Positions 43,825-52,740 are shown, numbered from the stretch's first letter. The stretch is 64,000 nt of DNA from Planctomycetaceae bacterium (GCA_006969385.1 CP030884.1:4706249-4770248), one strand, 5' to 3'. Translations and numbers: made by a program. Notes: a model not told the origin generated them from the letters alone.

Positions 43825-44529
43825 TTATTCGTCAGCCTTGATCGTATCGTCCGCAGCGTCGTCACTCTTGGCAGGTGCCGCCGCGGCAGCCTTGCCGGAT
43901 GAACCGCTCTTCTTACGCGGCTTGCGACCTTCGAGATAGTCGATGCGCGCCTGAATGCGTGACTTGCGAAGGCCTTGCGTGCCCTTCTTCTTACCCGAAC
44001 CGGCGTCGGCCGCGGTTTCGTTGGGATCGACCAATTGCAGAATCGCCAGTTCGCCGTTATCGCCAATGCGACGCTTGGACAAGCGAATGATGCGGGTGTA
44101 ACCGCCCGGACGATTCTTGTACGACGGAGCGACCTCGTCCATCAGCTTGGTCAACACGCTGGAGGCCACGAACGGAATCTTCGACTTGTTGTACGACGCC
44201 GGCACCTTACCCGCGCGATGGCGACGACCCGAGCGACCTGCCATGACTTTCTGGCGTTGGGCATCGGACATCGCTTCGTACTGCTCCTGGTTTTCCGCAT
44301 CGAGCATCGCGCGATCCGTCAGCATGGCTTCGGCCAATCGTCGGGCCTGAATGCCGCCCTTGCGGGCAACCGTGATCAGCTTTTCGACGAAACGCCGCGT
44401 TTCGCGCGCCTTCGGTAACGTCGTCGTGACCTGTCCGTGCTGAATTAGGCTTTGAGCCATATTGCGACGCATGGCCATCAGATGCGAAGGCGTTCGCGAC
44501 AGGTGTTTCTTTGCAATTCGGTGTCTCAT
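43825..44529 (-). CDS. rplQ: Ribosomal protein L17 with long C-terminal extension
   Basis: Large-subunit protein near the exit tunnel. The N-terminal ~170 residues contain the L17 fold (KKHLSRTPSHLMAMRRNMAQ and later YTRIIRLSKRRIGDNGE). At 234 aa it is much longer than the usual 115-130; a Lys/Ala/Ser-rich tail with two Asp/Glu clusters (DDAADDTIKADE) follows. An internal Gly/Arg-rich insertion around GRSGRRHRAGK is also present. It is the last ribosomal gene of the alpha-operon end, after rpoA, as in most bacteria. Confidence 0.94.
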   Translation of the reverse strand: MRHRIAKKHLSRTPSHLMAMRRNMAQSLIQHGQVTTTLPKARETRRFVEKLITVARKGGIQARRLAEAMLTDRAMLDAENQEQYEAMSDAQRQKVMAGRSGRRHRAGKVPASYNKSKIPFVASSVLTKLMDEVAPSYKNRPGGYTRIIRLSKRRIGDNGELAILQLVDPNETAADAGSGKKKGTQGLRKSRIQARIDYLEGRKPRKKSGSSGKAAAAAPAKSDDAADDTIKADE

Positions 44530-44607
44530 CGGTCTCTATCCTACATATGTGGGGCCGACTCACCGGCCCATCTAGCAAGCCCGACCATCAGCGGGCGGTT
44601 GCAATCG

Positions 44608-45840
44608 TTATCCTTGGTGGTGGTCAGACGTCGCCTCGACTTGGTTGTCGGCATCGCCGCCTTGCTGTTCGGCCGGCGGCTTGCTCGCGCCCATCGAACC
44701 CGAATCCAATGGGGCGATCCCCGAAAGCCGCGAGGACGAACCCGAGAACGGGGCCGAAGCCGACGGCGGCGAAACAGCCTCATCGGCGAGCGGCGAATAA
44801 TCGCCCGAATCGTCGTCGTCATCGTCATCATCGAGCCCGTCATCTTCACCCGAAGATTCAAGGTGCAGGCCCAACTCGGCAAGCTTGCGCTTCACTTCAC
44901 GCAGCGACGTTTTGCCGAAGCTGCGCAGCTTAAGCAGGCTTTCTTCATCGTGCTCCATCAGTTGCCCGATGGTCGTGATGTTGGCCGACGCCAAACAGTT
45001 GCTCGAACGCACCGAGAGCTTCAGCGCCGAAACCGGTGTTGCCATCAGTTCGTCATCGACCGAGCTGCGTTCGGTTTCGTGCGCCTTCTCATCGGCCCGC
45101 GCCGCCATGGCGTTGCCCAGATCGAAGTACTGCACAAACGGGTTGAGGTGCTTCCGCAGAATCTTGGCCGCTTCGACCAACGACATTTCCGGCGTCAGCG
45201 TTCCGTTCGTCCAAATATCCAGCACCAATCGGTCGTAGTTGGTGCGCTGACCAACGCGCGTGTCTTCGACGCGGTATCGCACGCGGGTCACCGGCGAGAA
45301 GAGCGAATCAACCGCAATAACGCCGACTTCGCGTTCTTCGTCGTCGCGCTTGTTTTCGTCAGCCGTGATGTAGCTGCGACCGCGATTGACCGTCATCTCC
45401 ATGTTGAACTTCACGTCGTCGGTGAGCGTGCAAAGATGATGGTCGGCGTTGATGATTTCCAAGTGGGCATCGGCTTCGATATCGGCGGCGGTGACGTTGA
45501 CCGTCTGGCCGGCCTTGCCCTGCACCGAAATCTTCATGGTCTTGGCGTCGGACGAGGTCGACTTCACCACCAAACTCTTGATGTTGAGGATGATCTCGGC
45601 GACGTCTTCATAGACGCCCTTGAGGCTGGTGAACTCGTGGTCGGCACCTTCGATCCGAACTTCGGTAATGGCCGCGCCTTCGAGGCTCGACAGCAAAATT
45701 CGGCGCAGGCTATTACCAACCGTCGTTCCGAAACCTCTTTCGAACGGTTCGACGATGAACCGACCGAACATGTCGGTGCTGACGGTTTCGTCTCTGACGA
45801 CTCGCGTCGGTAATTCCAAGCCTCGCCATCGAATTCGCAT
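44608..45840 (-). CDS. rpoA: RNA polymerase alpha subunit
   Basis: Alpha subunit of RNA polymerase, 410 aa. N-terminal dimerisation domain motifs FVVEPF-like FIVEPFERGFGTTVGNSLRR and the LSSLEGAAITEVRIEG block are present. The C-terminal DNA- and activator-binding domain is seen in ASANITTIGQLMEHDE and LRSFGKTSLREVKRKL. Beyond it is an ~80-residue tail with a run of eight Asp (GLDDDDDDDDSGDY) and a Ser/Pro-rich end, unusual in length. The ATG has GGGAGATC 9 nt upstream. A 218-bp gap with no gene separates it from rpsK, where many bacteria have rpsD. Confidence 0.97.
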   Translation of the reverse strand: MRIRWRGLELPTRVVRDETVSTDMFGRFIVEPFERGFGTTVGNSLRRILLSSLEGAAITEVRIEGADHEFTSLKGVYEDVAEIILNIKSLVVKSTSSDAKTMKISVQGKAGQTVNVTAADIEADAHLEIINADHHLCTLTDDVKFNMEMTVNRGRSYITADENKRDDEEREVGVIAVDSLFSPVTRVRYRVEDTRVGQRTNYDRLVLDIWTNGTLTPEMSLVEAAKILRKHLNPFVQYFDLGNAMAARADEKAHETERSSVDDELMATPVSALKLSVRSSNCLASANITTIGQLMEHDEESLLKLRSFGKTSLREVKRKLAELGLHLESSGEDDGLDDDDDDDDSGDYSPLADEAVSPPSASAPFSGSSSRLSGIAPLDSGSMGASKPPAEQQGGDADNQVEATSDHHQG

Positions 45841-46058
45841 CTGTGATCTCCCGGGATCTGAACGGCACATCCCGCGCCGTTGACTTGCGTCTTTTTCAAC
45901 ACCAAAGGGCCGTTCCGCGCCACCGAACTGCTCTGGTGCTCGAACGCCGACGCCGCTTGCGTTAATCAATGCGTCGGTGTTCCGGTTTCAGTTTCCTACA
46001 ACTACCCTTGCCTTATTCGCAATACTCAAATGACAACGATTACATCGATATACAAGTT

Positions 46059-46448
46059 CTATACGCGCCGTCGTCTGCGCGGGCGACAGCCGTTGTGCGG
46101 CAACGGCGTCGTGTCTTCGATCGACAGGATACGCAGGCCGGAAGACTGCAAGCCGGATACGGCCGACTCGCGACCGCTACCGGGGCCTTTGACGCGCACT
46201 TCCACTTCGGTAAGGCCGAAGCGCTTGGCCGCCTGCGCCGCCGTTTCACCCGCGCGCTGCGCGGCAAAGGGCGTGCTCTTGCGCGTGCCCTTGAAACCGA
46301 CGGCGCCTGCCGACGACCAACAGAGCGTTTCGCCGTTCATATCCGTGATCGTGACGAGCGTGTTATTAAACGTCGACTTTACGAAGACGATGCCACGCGT
46401 TACATGTCGTTTGGTTTTTCGCTTACCGCTTTTTGCCACGTCAGCCAA
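46059..46448 (-). CDS. rpsK: Ribosomal protein S11
   Basis: Small-subunit protein of the platform, 129 aa. The family signature is visible in GIVFVKSTFNNTLVTITDM and the C-terminal IEDTTPLPHNGCRPRRRRRV is almost universal. It lies between rpsM (75 bp away) and a 218-bp non-coding gap ahead of rpoA. Confidence 0.97.
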   Translation of the reverse strand: MADVAKSGKRKTKRHVTRGIVFVKSTFNNTLVTITDMNGETLCWSSAGAVGFKGTRKSTPFAAQRAGETAAQAAKRFGLTEVEVRVKGPGSGRESAVSGLQSSGLRILSIEDTTPLPHNGCRPRRRRRV

Positions 46449-46522
46449 TCCTCCGGGCCGATGAGATTTTCAATTACGTACGTCGGGGATGAGCATCACC
46501 CCGCAACCGCTAATCCACTGCG

Positions 46523-46906
46523 TTAGCGCAGTTCCTTCACGCCCTTCTTACCGGCGACCGTCTTCTTCGGACCCTTGCGGGTACGGGCATTCGTCTTGGT
46601 TCGTTGGCCGCGCACCGGCAAACCGCGTCGATGACGCAGCCCGCGATAACACTGAATATCTTTGAGCCGCGCGATGTTCTGCGTGACCTGGCGGCGCAAC
46701 TGACCTTCAACCACATAGTTGCGGTCGATGATGCCCGCGATGCGGCTGATTTGGTCTTCGGTCAAATCCTTGGCGCGCAGATCTTCTTCGATCTGCGCTT
46801 CTTTCAGAATGGCCTTACTGAATGTCGGACCGATTCCATAAATGTAGGTCAGCGATACGACCACACGCTTTTCATTCGGGATATCAACACCGGCAATACG
46901 TGGCAT
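46523..46906 (-). CDS. rpsM: Ribosomal protein S13
   Basis: Small-subunit head protein that contacts P-site tRNA, 127 aa. Typical blocks are MPRIAGVDIPNEKRV, YIYGIGPTFSKAIL and the C-terminal LPVRGQRTKTNARTRKGPKK. It follows rpmJ by 62 bp, the conserved order. Confidence 0.97.
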   Translation of the reverse strand: MPRIAGVDIPNEKRVVVSLTYIYGIGPTFSKAILKEAQIEEDLRAKDLTEDQISRIAGIIDRNYVVEGQLRRQVTQNIARLKDIQCYRGLRHRRGLPVRGQRTKTNARTRKGPKKTVAGKKGVKELR

Positions 46907-46968
46907 CTAATCTTGCTCCGTTGCAAATACACGCGCATCGAAAATCGAGCGCGACGGGGATCAGGGAA

Positions 46969-47085
46969 TTAGCCCTGTCGCTGCTTATGACGCGGGTTGG
47001 TCGAACAGATCACCCGCACGATTCCTTTGCGCTTCACAATCTTGCAGTTCTCGCAAATACGTTTGACCGAAGATCGCACTTTCAT
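46969..47085 (-). CDS. rpmJ: Ribosomal protein L36 (zinc-binding form)
   Basis: A 38-aa gene easily missed because of its length. It reads MKVRSSVKRICENCKIVKRK and continues with GIVRVICSTNPRHKQRQG. The three Cys and one His (C-x2-C, C, H) form the usual zinc site of L36. GAAGGTG lies 8-10 nt before the ATG. It sits between map and rpsM. An infA gene, often found here, is absent. Confidence 0.95.
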   Translation of the reverse strand: MKVRSSVKRICENCKIVKRKGIVRVICSTNPRHKQRQG

Positions 47086-47138
47086 CTCAATCACCTTCAA
47101 TGTTTGGGCCGCCCCCCCAGGGGCGAGCCCGCAAACCC

Positions 47139-47161
47139 GACGGTCGGCATCACCGACCGTC
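47139..47161. promoter_or_regulatory. Hairpin over the map stop codon, ahead of rpmJ
   Basis: GACGGTCGG (47139-47147) and CCGACCGTC (47153-47161) form a perfect 9-bp stem with a CATCA loop; on the minus strand it includes the map stop codon. No T-run follows, so it is not a standard terminator. A second GC-rich stretch (GTTTGGGC with GCCCGCAAAC) lies between it and rpmJ. It could be an attenuator, an RNA-processing site or an autoregulatory protein-binding site. Confidence 0.4.
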
Positions 47162-47971
47162 AGTCAGAATATCAACACCGCTTTCCGTCATCGCGAGCGT
47201 GTGCTCGAAATGGGCGGACAAACTGCCGTCGCGCGTTACCTGCGGCCAACCCGATGCATCGCCCGCTTGCACGTGGCGTGTACCGACGTTGACCATGGGC
47301 TCGACCGCTATGACGAGGCCGGGCTCCAGAATAAAGTCCTGCTTGCGCTGCTGCCGATCCGAATAATTAGGAACCTTCGGCTCTTCGTGCATGTTGCGAC
47401 CGATGCCATGACCGACAAATTCGCGCACCACAGAGAAACCCGCATCCTCCACCAGGCGTTGCATCTTCGACGCAACATCGCTCCAGCGGCGACCGGGTTT
47501 CATTTCTTCAATTGCCAAGTCCAAAGTCGCCAAGGTTACATCGAGCAACCGCTGCGCTTCGGCACTGATATTTCCAACGGCGTAGGTATTGGCGGCATCA
47601 CCGCAATACCCTTTCAATCGGACGCCGCAATCGACGCTGATAATGTCGCCTTCTACTAGTTCCCGTTCGTCGGGAATGCCGTGCACCACCTCATGGTTCA
47701 CACTGGCGCATATTGACGACGGAAACGGAAAGCGCGCCGATGGAATCACTACGCCCCTGAAGAGCGCCTCGCCATCGGCTGCGGCAATCACATCATCCGC
47801 AATCGCGCCGAGTTCACTCACGCGAACGCCGGGCCGAATTGCCTCAGCCATGCGGTCGTGCACGCGGCGCACAATGCGCCCCGCCGCTCGCATCAGTTCT
47901 ATTTCGCGCGGACTTTTCAGCTCAATCTTGGGCCGATCCTGCCGCTCGCGTTGCTTGCCGGCTAATCTCAT
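47150..47971 (-). CDS. map: Methionine aminopeptidase type I
   Basis: Removes the N-terminal Met from new proteins; 273 aa. The metal ligands are spread over the usual blocks: DIISVDCGVRLKGYCGDAA (two Asp), EFVGHGIGRNMHEEP (His), VIAVEPMVNVG (Glu) and SAHFEHTLAMTE (Glu). The ATG chosen shares its A with the stop of adk (TGATG), so translation is coupled; a TTG four codons upstream is an alternative. It is followed by rpmJ, the conserved secY-adk-map-rpmJ order. Confidence 0.96.
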   Translation of the reverse strand: MRLAGKQRERQDRPKIELKSPREIELMRAAGRIVRRVHDRMAEAIRPGVRVSELGAIADDVIAAADGEALFRGVVIPSARFPFPSSICASVNHEVVHGIPDERELVEGDIISVDCGVRLKGYCGDAANTYAVGNISAEAQRLLDVTLATLDLAIEEMKPGRRWSDVASKMQRLVEDAGFSVVREFVGHGIGRNMHEEPKVPNYSDRQQRKQDFILEPGLVIAVEPMVNVGTRHVQAGDASGWPQVTRDGSLSAHFEHTLAMTESGVDILTDGR

Positions 47972-48615
47972 CACTCCCGACAAGCCTCGATAATTCGCTC
48001 GGAAATCTGGTTGATGTTTCCGACACCGGAAACCGTGCGCACCAACCCTTGTCGCTCGTAATGATCGACCACGGGGGCGGTTTGCCGCTCGTAGATTTCC
48101 AACCGCTCAGAAACCACTTCTACCGTATCATCCGCACGCCGAATGAGGGGTTCACCGCTGTTGTCACAGACACCCGGCTCTTTCGGAGGCGAAAATTTTG
48201 TATGATACGTCCTTCCACATTTTGGGCAATATAGACGCCCTGTCAACCGGTCCAATAACGCATCTCGGGGAACATCGATCTTAACGACATGCTCCAGAGG
48301 CGTTTTTTTTGACTTCAGCAGGTCGTCCAGCCCTTCTGCCTGAGCCACCGTCCTTGGGAATCCGTCCAACAGAAAACCGGCGTAAGCGCCGGCTTTTTCG
48401 ATATGCGACATCATCATCGCGAGGATCAGATCGTCCGGGACCAGCGCCCCACGATCCATGTAGTCCTGCGCCTGCAGACCGAGCTCGGTTTTTGCCTTCC
48501 GCTCTTCCCGCAGGATATCGCCGCTGGACAGATGCAGCAGATTCTTCCGCTCTGCGATGCGTACCGCCTGCGTACCCTTGCCGGCACCGGGAGGCCCCAG
48601 AAGGATCAAATTCAC
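47971..48615 (-). CDS. adk: Adenylate kinase with partly changed zinc LID
   Basis: Interconverts ATP, AMP and ADP; 214 aa. P-loop LLGPPGAGKGTQ, AMP-binding SSGDILRE, GFLLDGFPRT and the LID region are clear. The LID reads YCPKCGRTYHTKFSPPK then GVCDNSGE: three zinc-type Cys at the expected spacing, but the fourth ligand position is Ser instead of Cys or Asp. The start overlaps the secY stop by 4 bp (ATGA), and the stop overlaps map. Confidence 0.97.
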   Translation of the reverse strand: MNLILLGPPGAGKGTQAVRIAERKNLLHLSSGDILREERKAKTELGLQAQDYMDRGALVPDDLILAMMMSHIEKAGAYAGFLLDGFPRTVAQAEGLDDLLKSKKTPLEHVVKIDVPRDALLDRLTGRLYCPKCGRTYHTKFSPPKEPGVCDNSGEPLIRRADDTVEVVSERLEIYERQTAPVVDHYERQGLVRTVSGVGNINQISERIIEACRE

Positions 48616-50018
48616 ATGTACGCCCCTTTGATCCGACTGCCGCCATCGGCGCCGAGGAAGCCGCTGTAGTTACGCATGATCAGGTTCGACTCGATGCGTT
48701 GCACCAAATCGAGCCCCACGCTCACCACGATCAGCAAGCCGGTACCACCTAGGAACGACGACACGGTAATCGGAATATTCATCGCGCCCGCAATCACCTG
48801 CGGGATAATGGCAATCACAGCCAGGAAGCCGGCACCGACGTAGGTGATGCGGCCCATGACGGTTTCGAGATAATCGGCGGTGCGCTTGCCCGGTCGCAGC
48901 CCCGGAATGAAGCTGCCGTTATCGCGGAGGTTGTTGGCCATTTCTTTGGGCTGGAACTGAACCGTTGTCCAGAAGTACGCAAAGAAATACACCAACGCCA
49001 CGTACGAAAGCACGTACAGGAAGCCGGTGCCGCCGCGGAACTCTTCCGAAAGCGTCGCGAAGAAGTTGCTCTCCGGGAAGATGTTCATCAACCAGTTAAA
49101 GAACAAGCCCGGGAAGATGAGCAAGCTGCTGGCGAAGATGATCGGCATCACGCCGCCATGATTGACGCGCAGCGGCAGGTAGTTGCGATCGCCACCGTAC
49201 ATGCGGCGACCGCGCATCTGCTTGGCCTGCTGAATCGGTATGCGGCGTTGACCTTGCGTGATCAGAATCGAACCGGCGACCACGGCGACGAACGCCACGA
49301 GCAGGAAGATGATCTTGGCGGGGCCCATGGCGCTTTCGCCACCGACATCCAGCGATGCATTGTCGATCACCCAGAACACGGCCTGCGGCATTTGAGCCAC
49401 GATACCGGCCATAATGATGAGGCTGACGCCGTTGCCGATGCCGTATTCATCAATTTGCTCGCCGAGCCACATGAGAAACATGGTGCCGGCCGTCATGGCG
49501 AATACACCGACGAACCAGAAAATCGTCGTCGCCCAGAAGTTGCCGGAAATATCCGCGAACTGATCGTAAACGATGCCCGCTTCACCGCCGGTGATGAACT
49601 TCAGCCAGAAGATCGACTGAATCACGCAGATGCCGACCGTGGCGTAACGCGTGTATTCCTGAATCTTCTTGCGGCCGATTTCACCTTCCTGCTTCAGCTT
49701 TTCCAACGCCGGCACGACGGTGCCGAGCAACTGGAAAATAATCGAAGCCGAAATGTAAGGCATAATGCCGAGGCCGAAGATGGTACTTTGCTGCAAGTTG
49801 CCGCCGGTGAACATGGCGAACGCTTGGGTAAGCTGTTCGATGCCGCCGCCCGCACTCGACTGCTTGAGATTGTCGAAGTACGCCTGAATCTGCGCCTGAT
49901 CGATACCGGGTAACGGAATATAAAAACCGATGCGGTAGACGGCGAGCAGACCGAGCGTGAACAGAATCTTGCTGCGCAGCTCGGCCACTTTGAATACGTT
50001 GAGAAATGCTGAAAACAT
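48612..50018 (-). CDS. secY: Protein translocase subunit SecY
   Basis: Channel-forming subunit of the Sec translocon, 468 aa with 10 membrane helices. Family blocks are FYIPLPGIDQ at the first helix, QLLGTVVPALEKLKQEGEIG, and GTGLLIVVSVGLDLVQRIES near the end. It follows rplO by 35 bp and overlaps adk by 4 bp, the standard order. Confidence 0.97.
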   Translation of the reverse strand: MFSAFLNVFKVAELRSKILFTLGLLAVYRIGFYIPLPGIDQAQIQAYFDNLKQSSAGGGIEQLTQAFAMFTGGNLQQSTIFGLGIMPYISASIIFQLLGTVVPALEKLKQEGEIGRKKIQEYTRYATVGICVIQSIFWLKFITGGEAGIVYDQFADISGNFWATTIFWFVGVFAMTAGTMFLMWLGEQIDEYGIGNGVSLIIMAGIVAQMPQAVFWVIDNASLDVGGESAMGPAKIIFLLVAFVAVVAGSILITQGQRRIPIQQAKQMRGRRMYGGDRNYLPLRVNHGGVMPIIFASSLLIFPGLFFNWLMNIFPESNFFATLSEEFRGGTGFLYVLSYVALVYFFAYFWTTVQFQPKEMANNLRDNGSFIPGLRPGKRTADYLETVMGRITYVGAGFLAVIAIIPQVIAGAMNIPITVSSFLGGTGLLIVVSVGLDLVQRIESNLIMRNYSGFLGADGGSRIKGAYM

Positions 50019-50053
50019 TATGAATGCACCCCTCTCGCGCGAGCGAACGGGTT

Positions 50054-50701
50054 TTAGTCGTTGGAAGCGCCTTCATCGGCGGACGATCCGTCATCCGCTT
50101 CGGGTTTCGCCTTCTTGCCTTCCGGCTTGGCCTTGGCTTTTGATTCAGCCTTTTTGTCGCCGCCCTTGGCCTTCTTGCCGCCTTTGCCCTTTTCGGCCTC
50201 TTCGGCGGCGAGCTGCCAGCGCGGCTTCTTGACGAATTTCTTTTTCGGGCGCGGGGCGAGCCAATTGACCTTACCGCCGGCTGCCGCAATCTTCTTTTCG
50301 GCCGATGCCGAAAAACGATGGGCGTCCACCGTGAGGCCCTTGGTCAGGTCGCCGTCCCCGAGAATTTTGACAAGGTTTTCGCGATCGCGAATCAGGCCCT
50401 TGTCTTCCAGATCGGCGGGCGTTACGTGCGCGCCGGCATCGAAGCGATCCGACAGGACCGACAGGTTGACCACCTGATATTCGGTGCGGAACTGGGCGTT
50501 GCTGAAACCGTACTTGGGAATGCGGCGGAAAAACGGAAAGTTAGCACCCTCGGCCAGAGAGCGTGCGCGATAGCCACTGCGTTGGCCCGCACCTTTGTGT
50601 CCGCGGCCCGAGGTCTTACCCCAACCGCTGGACTCGCCCCGACCGACTCGCTTCCGCTTCTTATGAGCGCCGGCTTCTTTGGTGATGTCCGTGATGTTCA
50701 T
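50054..50701 (-). CDS. rplO: Ribosomal protein L15 with C-terminal extension
   Basis: Large-subunit protein, 215 aa against the usual ~145. The N-terminal Gly/Arg/Lys-rich block GRGESSGWGKTSGRGHKGAG is the family hallmark, followed by FPFFRRIPKYGFSNAQFRTE. After the fold a ~60-residue Lys/Ala-rich, then acidic, tail (PEADDGSSADEGASND) is added. It follows rpsE directly; no rpmD (L30) lies in the 71-bp gap, which is too short to hold it. Confidence 0.95.
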   Translation of the reverse strand: MNITDITKEAGAHKKRKRVGRGESSGWGKTSGRGHKGAGQRSGYRARSLAEGANFPFFRRIPKYGFSNAQFRTEYQVVNLSVLSDRFDAGAHVTPADLEDKGLIRDRENLVKILGDGDLTKGLTVDAHRFSASAEKKIAAAGGKVNWLAPRPKKKFVKKPRWQLAAEEAEKGKGGKKAKGGDKKAESKAKAKPEGKKAKPEADDGSSADEGASND

Positions 50702-50772
50702 GTCTTCTCGTTCTGATCCGCGTCGCGACCCGACGCTAACTGAGCGTGCAATTTTCTTTCAGCGCGTGTTGC

Positions 50773-51333
50773 CTAGTTGTAAACCGGCAATTCGACGCCG
50801 CGCAACTTGGCCACCTTGTCACGATCGCGCAATTGCATCAACGCATCGAGCGTGGCCTTACACAAATTCTTGGGGCTGGTCGAGCCGTACACCTTGGTCA
50901 GGCAGTCGTGTACGCCGGCCAATTCGAGCACCGCACGAACGCTCTGACCGGCGATAACACCGGTACCCTGCTGAGCGGGAATCACGCGGACGCGGCTCGA
51001 GCCGAACCGACCCGTCACTTCGTGCGGCAATGTACCGCCGACGAGCGAGACGGGTTTCATATCGCGGGTGGCACGCTTGCGCGCTTTTTCGACCGCGTTG
51101 GGCACTTCGTTGGCCTTGCCGTAGCCGACGCCGACGCGACCTTCGCGATCACCGACGATCACCAAAGCGGCGAAGCTGAAGCGACGACCACCTTTGACCA
51201 CCTTCGAACAGCGATAGACCTTGACGACGTTGTCATCAACGGCGCGACCGCCATCATCCTGGCGATCTCGGTCGCGATCGCGACCGCGGCCTCGTTCGCG
51301 TTCGGGCTTCTTATTTTGCGGAGCTTCTGCCAT
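50773..51333 (-). CDS. rpsE: Ribosomal protein S5
   Basis: Small-subunit protein near the mRNA entrance, 186 aa. An N-terminal Arg/Asp-rich extension of about 30 residues (GRGRDRDRDRQDDGG) precedes the family blocks KVVKGGRRFSFAALV, DREGRVGVGYGKANEVP and AQQGTGVIAGQSVRAV. It stands between rplR and rplO as in the spc operon. Confidence 0.96.
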   Translation of the reverse strand: MAEAPQNKKPERERGRGRDRDRDRQDDGGRAVDDNVVKVYRCSKVVKGGRRFSFAALVIVGDREGRVGVGYGKANEVPNAVEKARKRATRDMKPVSLVGGTLPHEVTGRFGSSRVRVIPAQQGTGVIAGQSVRAVLELAGVHDCLTKVYGSTSPKNLCKATLDALMQLRDRDKVAKLRGVELPVYN

Positions 51334-51354
51334 CTTCTGGGCCTGTTCCTTCCG

Positions 51355-51723
51355 TTAAAACTCGAGACCGGCTTTGCGGGCCGCATCGGCCAAGGCCTTG
51401 ATGCGACCGTGGTAACGAAAACCGTTGCGGTCGAACGTGACTTTGCGGATATCCTTCATCCGCGCCTTTTCGGCCAACGCCTGTCCGACCTGACCGGCGA
51501 TTTCGCAATTGACGGAATTCCCGCTCTTGCCGTCAAACGACTTTTCGCGAGTGCCGGCGCTGCACAGCGTGACACCATTAAGGTCGTCGATCAGCTGGGC
51601 GGAAATTTGACGATTGCTGCGGCTAACGCTGAGGCGCGGGCGCTCGGGCGTGCCGAATAGCTTGTTACGGACGCTGCGCTTACGCCGCAGATACCGTTTG
51701 GCTTTGAGTTTTTCGCGTTTCAT
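51355..51723 (-). CDS. rplR: Ribosomal protein L18
   Basis: Binds 5S rRNA; 122 aa. Blocks include KRSVRNKLFGTPERPRLSVS and the C-terminal VTFDRNGFRYHGRIKALAD. Its length and place after rplF are typical. Confidence 0.96.
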   Translation of the reverse strand: MKREKLKAKRYLRRKRSVRNKLFGTPERPRLSVSRSNRQISAQLIDDLNGVTLCSAGTREKSFDGKSGNSVNCEIAGQVGQALAEKARMKDIRKVTFDRNGFRYHGRIKALADAARKAGLEF

Positions 51724-51746
51724 CGCATTCGATCCTACAAAAACCG

Positions 51747-52319
51747 TTAACTACCGGCACCGGCGAAGGCTTTACCATCCTTGCGGATGATCTGCTCGCC
51801 CTCGTAGCGAATACCCTTACCCTTATACGGTTCGGGCTGCCGCGCGTCCTTTACGTCGCGTGCGAACTGACCGACGAGCTGTTTATCGATCCCTTCGATT
51901 AGCAACTTGGCCGGGGTTTCGTCACCGCGGGCTTGGGCCACTTCGATCGTGACCTTGATGCCAGTGGGAATCGGAAGATTCACCGTGTGGGAGAAACCTA
52001 CCGTGAGAACCAACTCCTGCCCTTTGACATCGCAACCGTAACCCGTGCCGAAGACTTCCATGCGCTGCTGATAACCCTGCGAGACGCCGTGGATCATGTT
52101 GTTGACCAACGCCCGCGTCAGGCCATGAAACGCACGGTGTTTGGCAAGATTCGACGAGCGTTCGACAACGACCTGATCGTTCTCAACCTTGACGCTGACG
52201 CCATCGGGATGAGAAAAGTCGAGGTTGCCCTTGCTACCGCTGACGGAGATCTTTTTGCCCGCCACGTCGACTTTGACGCCGCTGGGAATCGCTACCGGTT
52301 TATTTCCAATTCGAGACAT
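51747..52319 (-). CDS. rplF: Ribosomal protein L6
   Basis: Large-subunit protein near the factor-binding site, 190 aa. N-terminus MSRIGNKPVAIPSGVKVD and the C-terminal PEPYKGKGIRYEGEQIIRKD are characteristic. Slightly longer than the usual ~178 aa. Confidence 0.97.
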   Translation of the reverse strand: MSRIGNKPVAIPSGVKVDVAGKKISVSGSKGNLDFSHPDGVSVKVENDQVVVERSSNLAKHRAFHGLTRALVNNMIHGVSQGYQQRMEVFGTGYGCDVKGQELVLTVGFSHTVNLPIPTGIKVTIEVAQARGDETPAKLLIEGIDKQLVGQFARDVKDARQPEPYKGKGIRYEGEQIIRKDGKAFAGAGS

Positions 52320-52344
52320 GGCCGCTGCCGTTCCTTACGTTGCC

Positions 52345-52740
52345 TTAGTCCACCGTACAGATCAGTTCGCCGCCGACGCGCATCTCGCGACACTTACGGT
52401 CGCTCATCACGCCTTTGCTGGTGGAGAGAATCGCAATGCCAAGACCGTTCAATACCTTCGGAATACCATCGACACCGACAAACAGCCGACGGCCGGCTTT
52501 ACTTTCGCGCTTGAGCGAGTGCAGGATTTGTTCGCCACGGGGGCCGTAGCGCAGCTGAATCCGCAAAATGCCCTGATTGCCATCTTCGATTTCATCGAAG
52601 CCGTTGATATAGCCCTCATCCTTTAACACTTGGCAAATGGCCGCCTTCAGCTTGCTGCGCGGTACCTTTACCTCATCCGCTTGGTTGCGGACGGCGTTGC
52701 GAATACGGGTCAACATGTCAGCGACGGGATCACTCCACAT
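52345..52740 (-). CDS. rpsH: Ribosomal protein S8
   Basis: Central-domain assembly protein and, in other bacteria, the translational repressor of the spc operon. 131 aa. DPVADMLTRIRNAV at the start and the C-terminal LGIAILSTSKGVMSDRKCRE are family blocks. The start with GAGGA at 9 nt is preferred; another ATG three codons upstream lies only 2 nt from that site. Confidence 0.96.
   Translation of the reverse strand: MWSDPVADMLTRIRNAVRNQADEVKVPRSKLKAAICQVLKDEGYINGFDEIEDGNQGILRIQLRYGPRGEQILHSLKRESKAGRRLFVGVDGIPKVLNGLGIAILSTSKGVMSDRKCREMRVGGELICTVD

Noticed and set aside
44452..45813. 453-aa open frame on the plus strand
   Set aside because: Covers rpoA in antisense; its length comes from GC-rich third positions.
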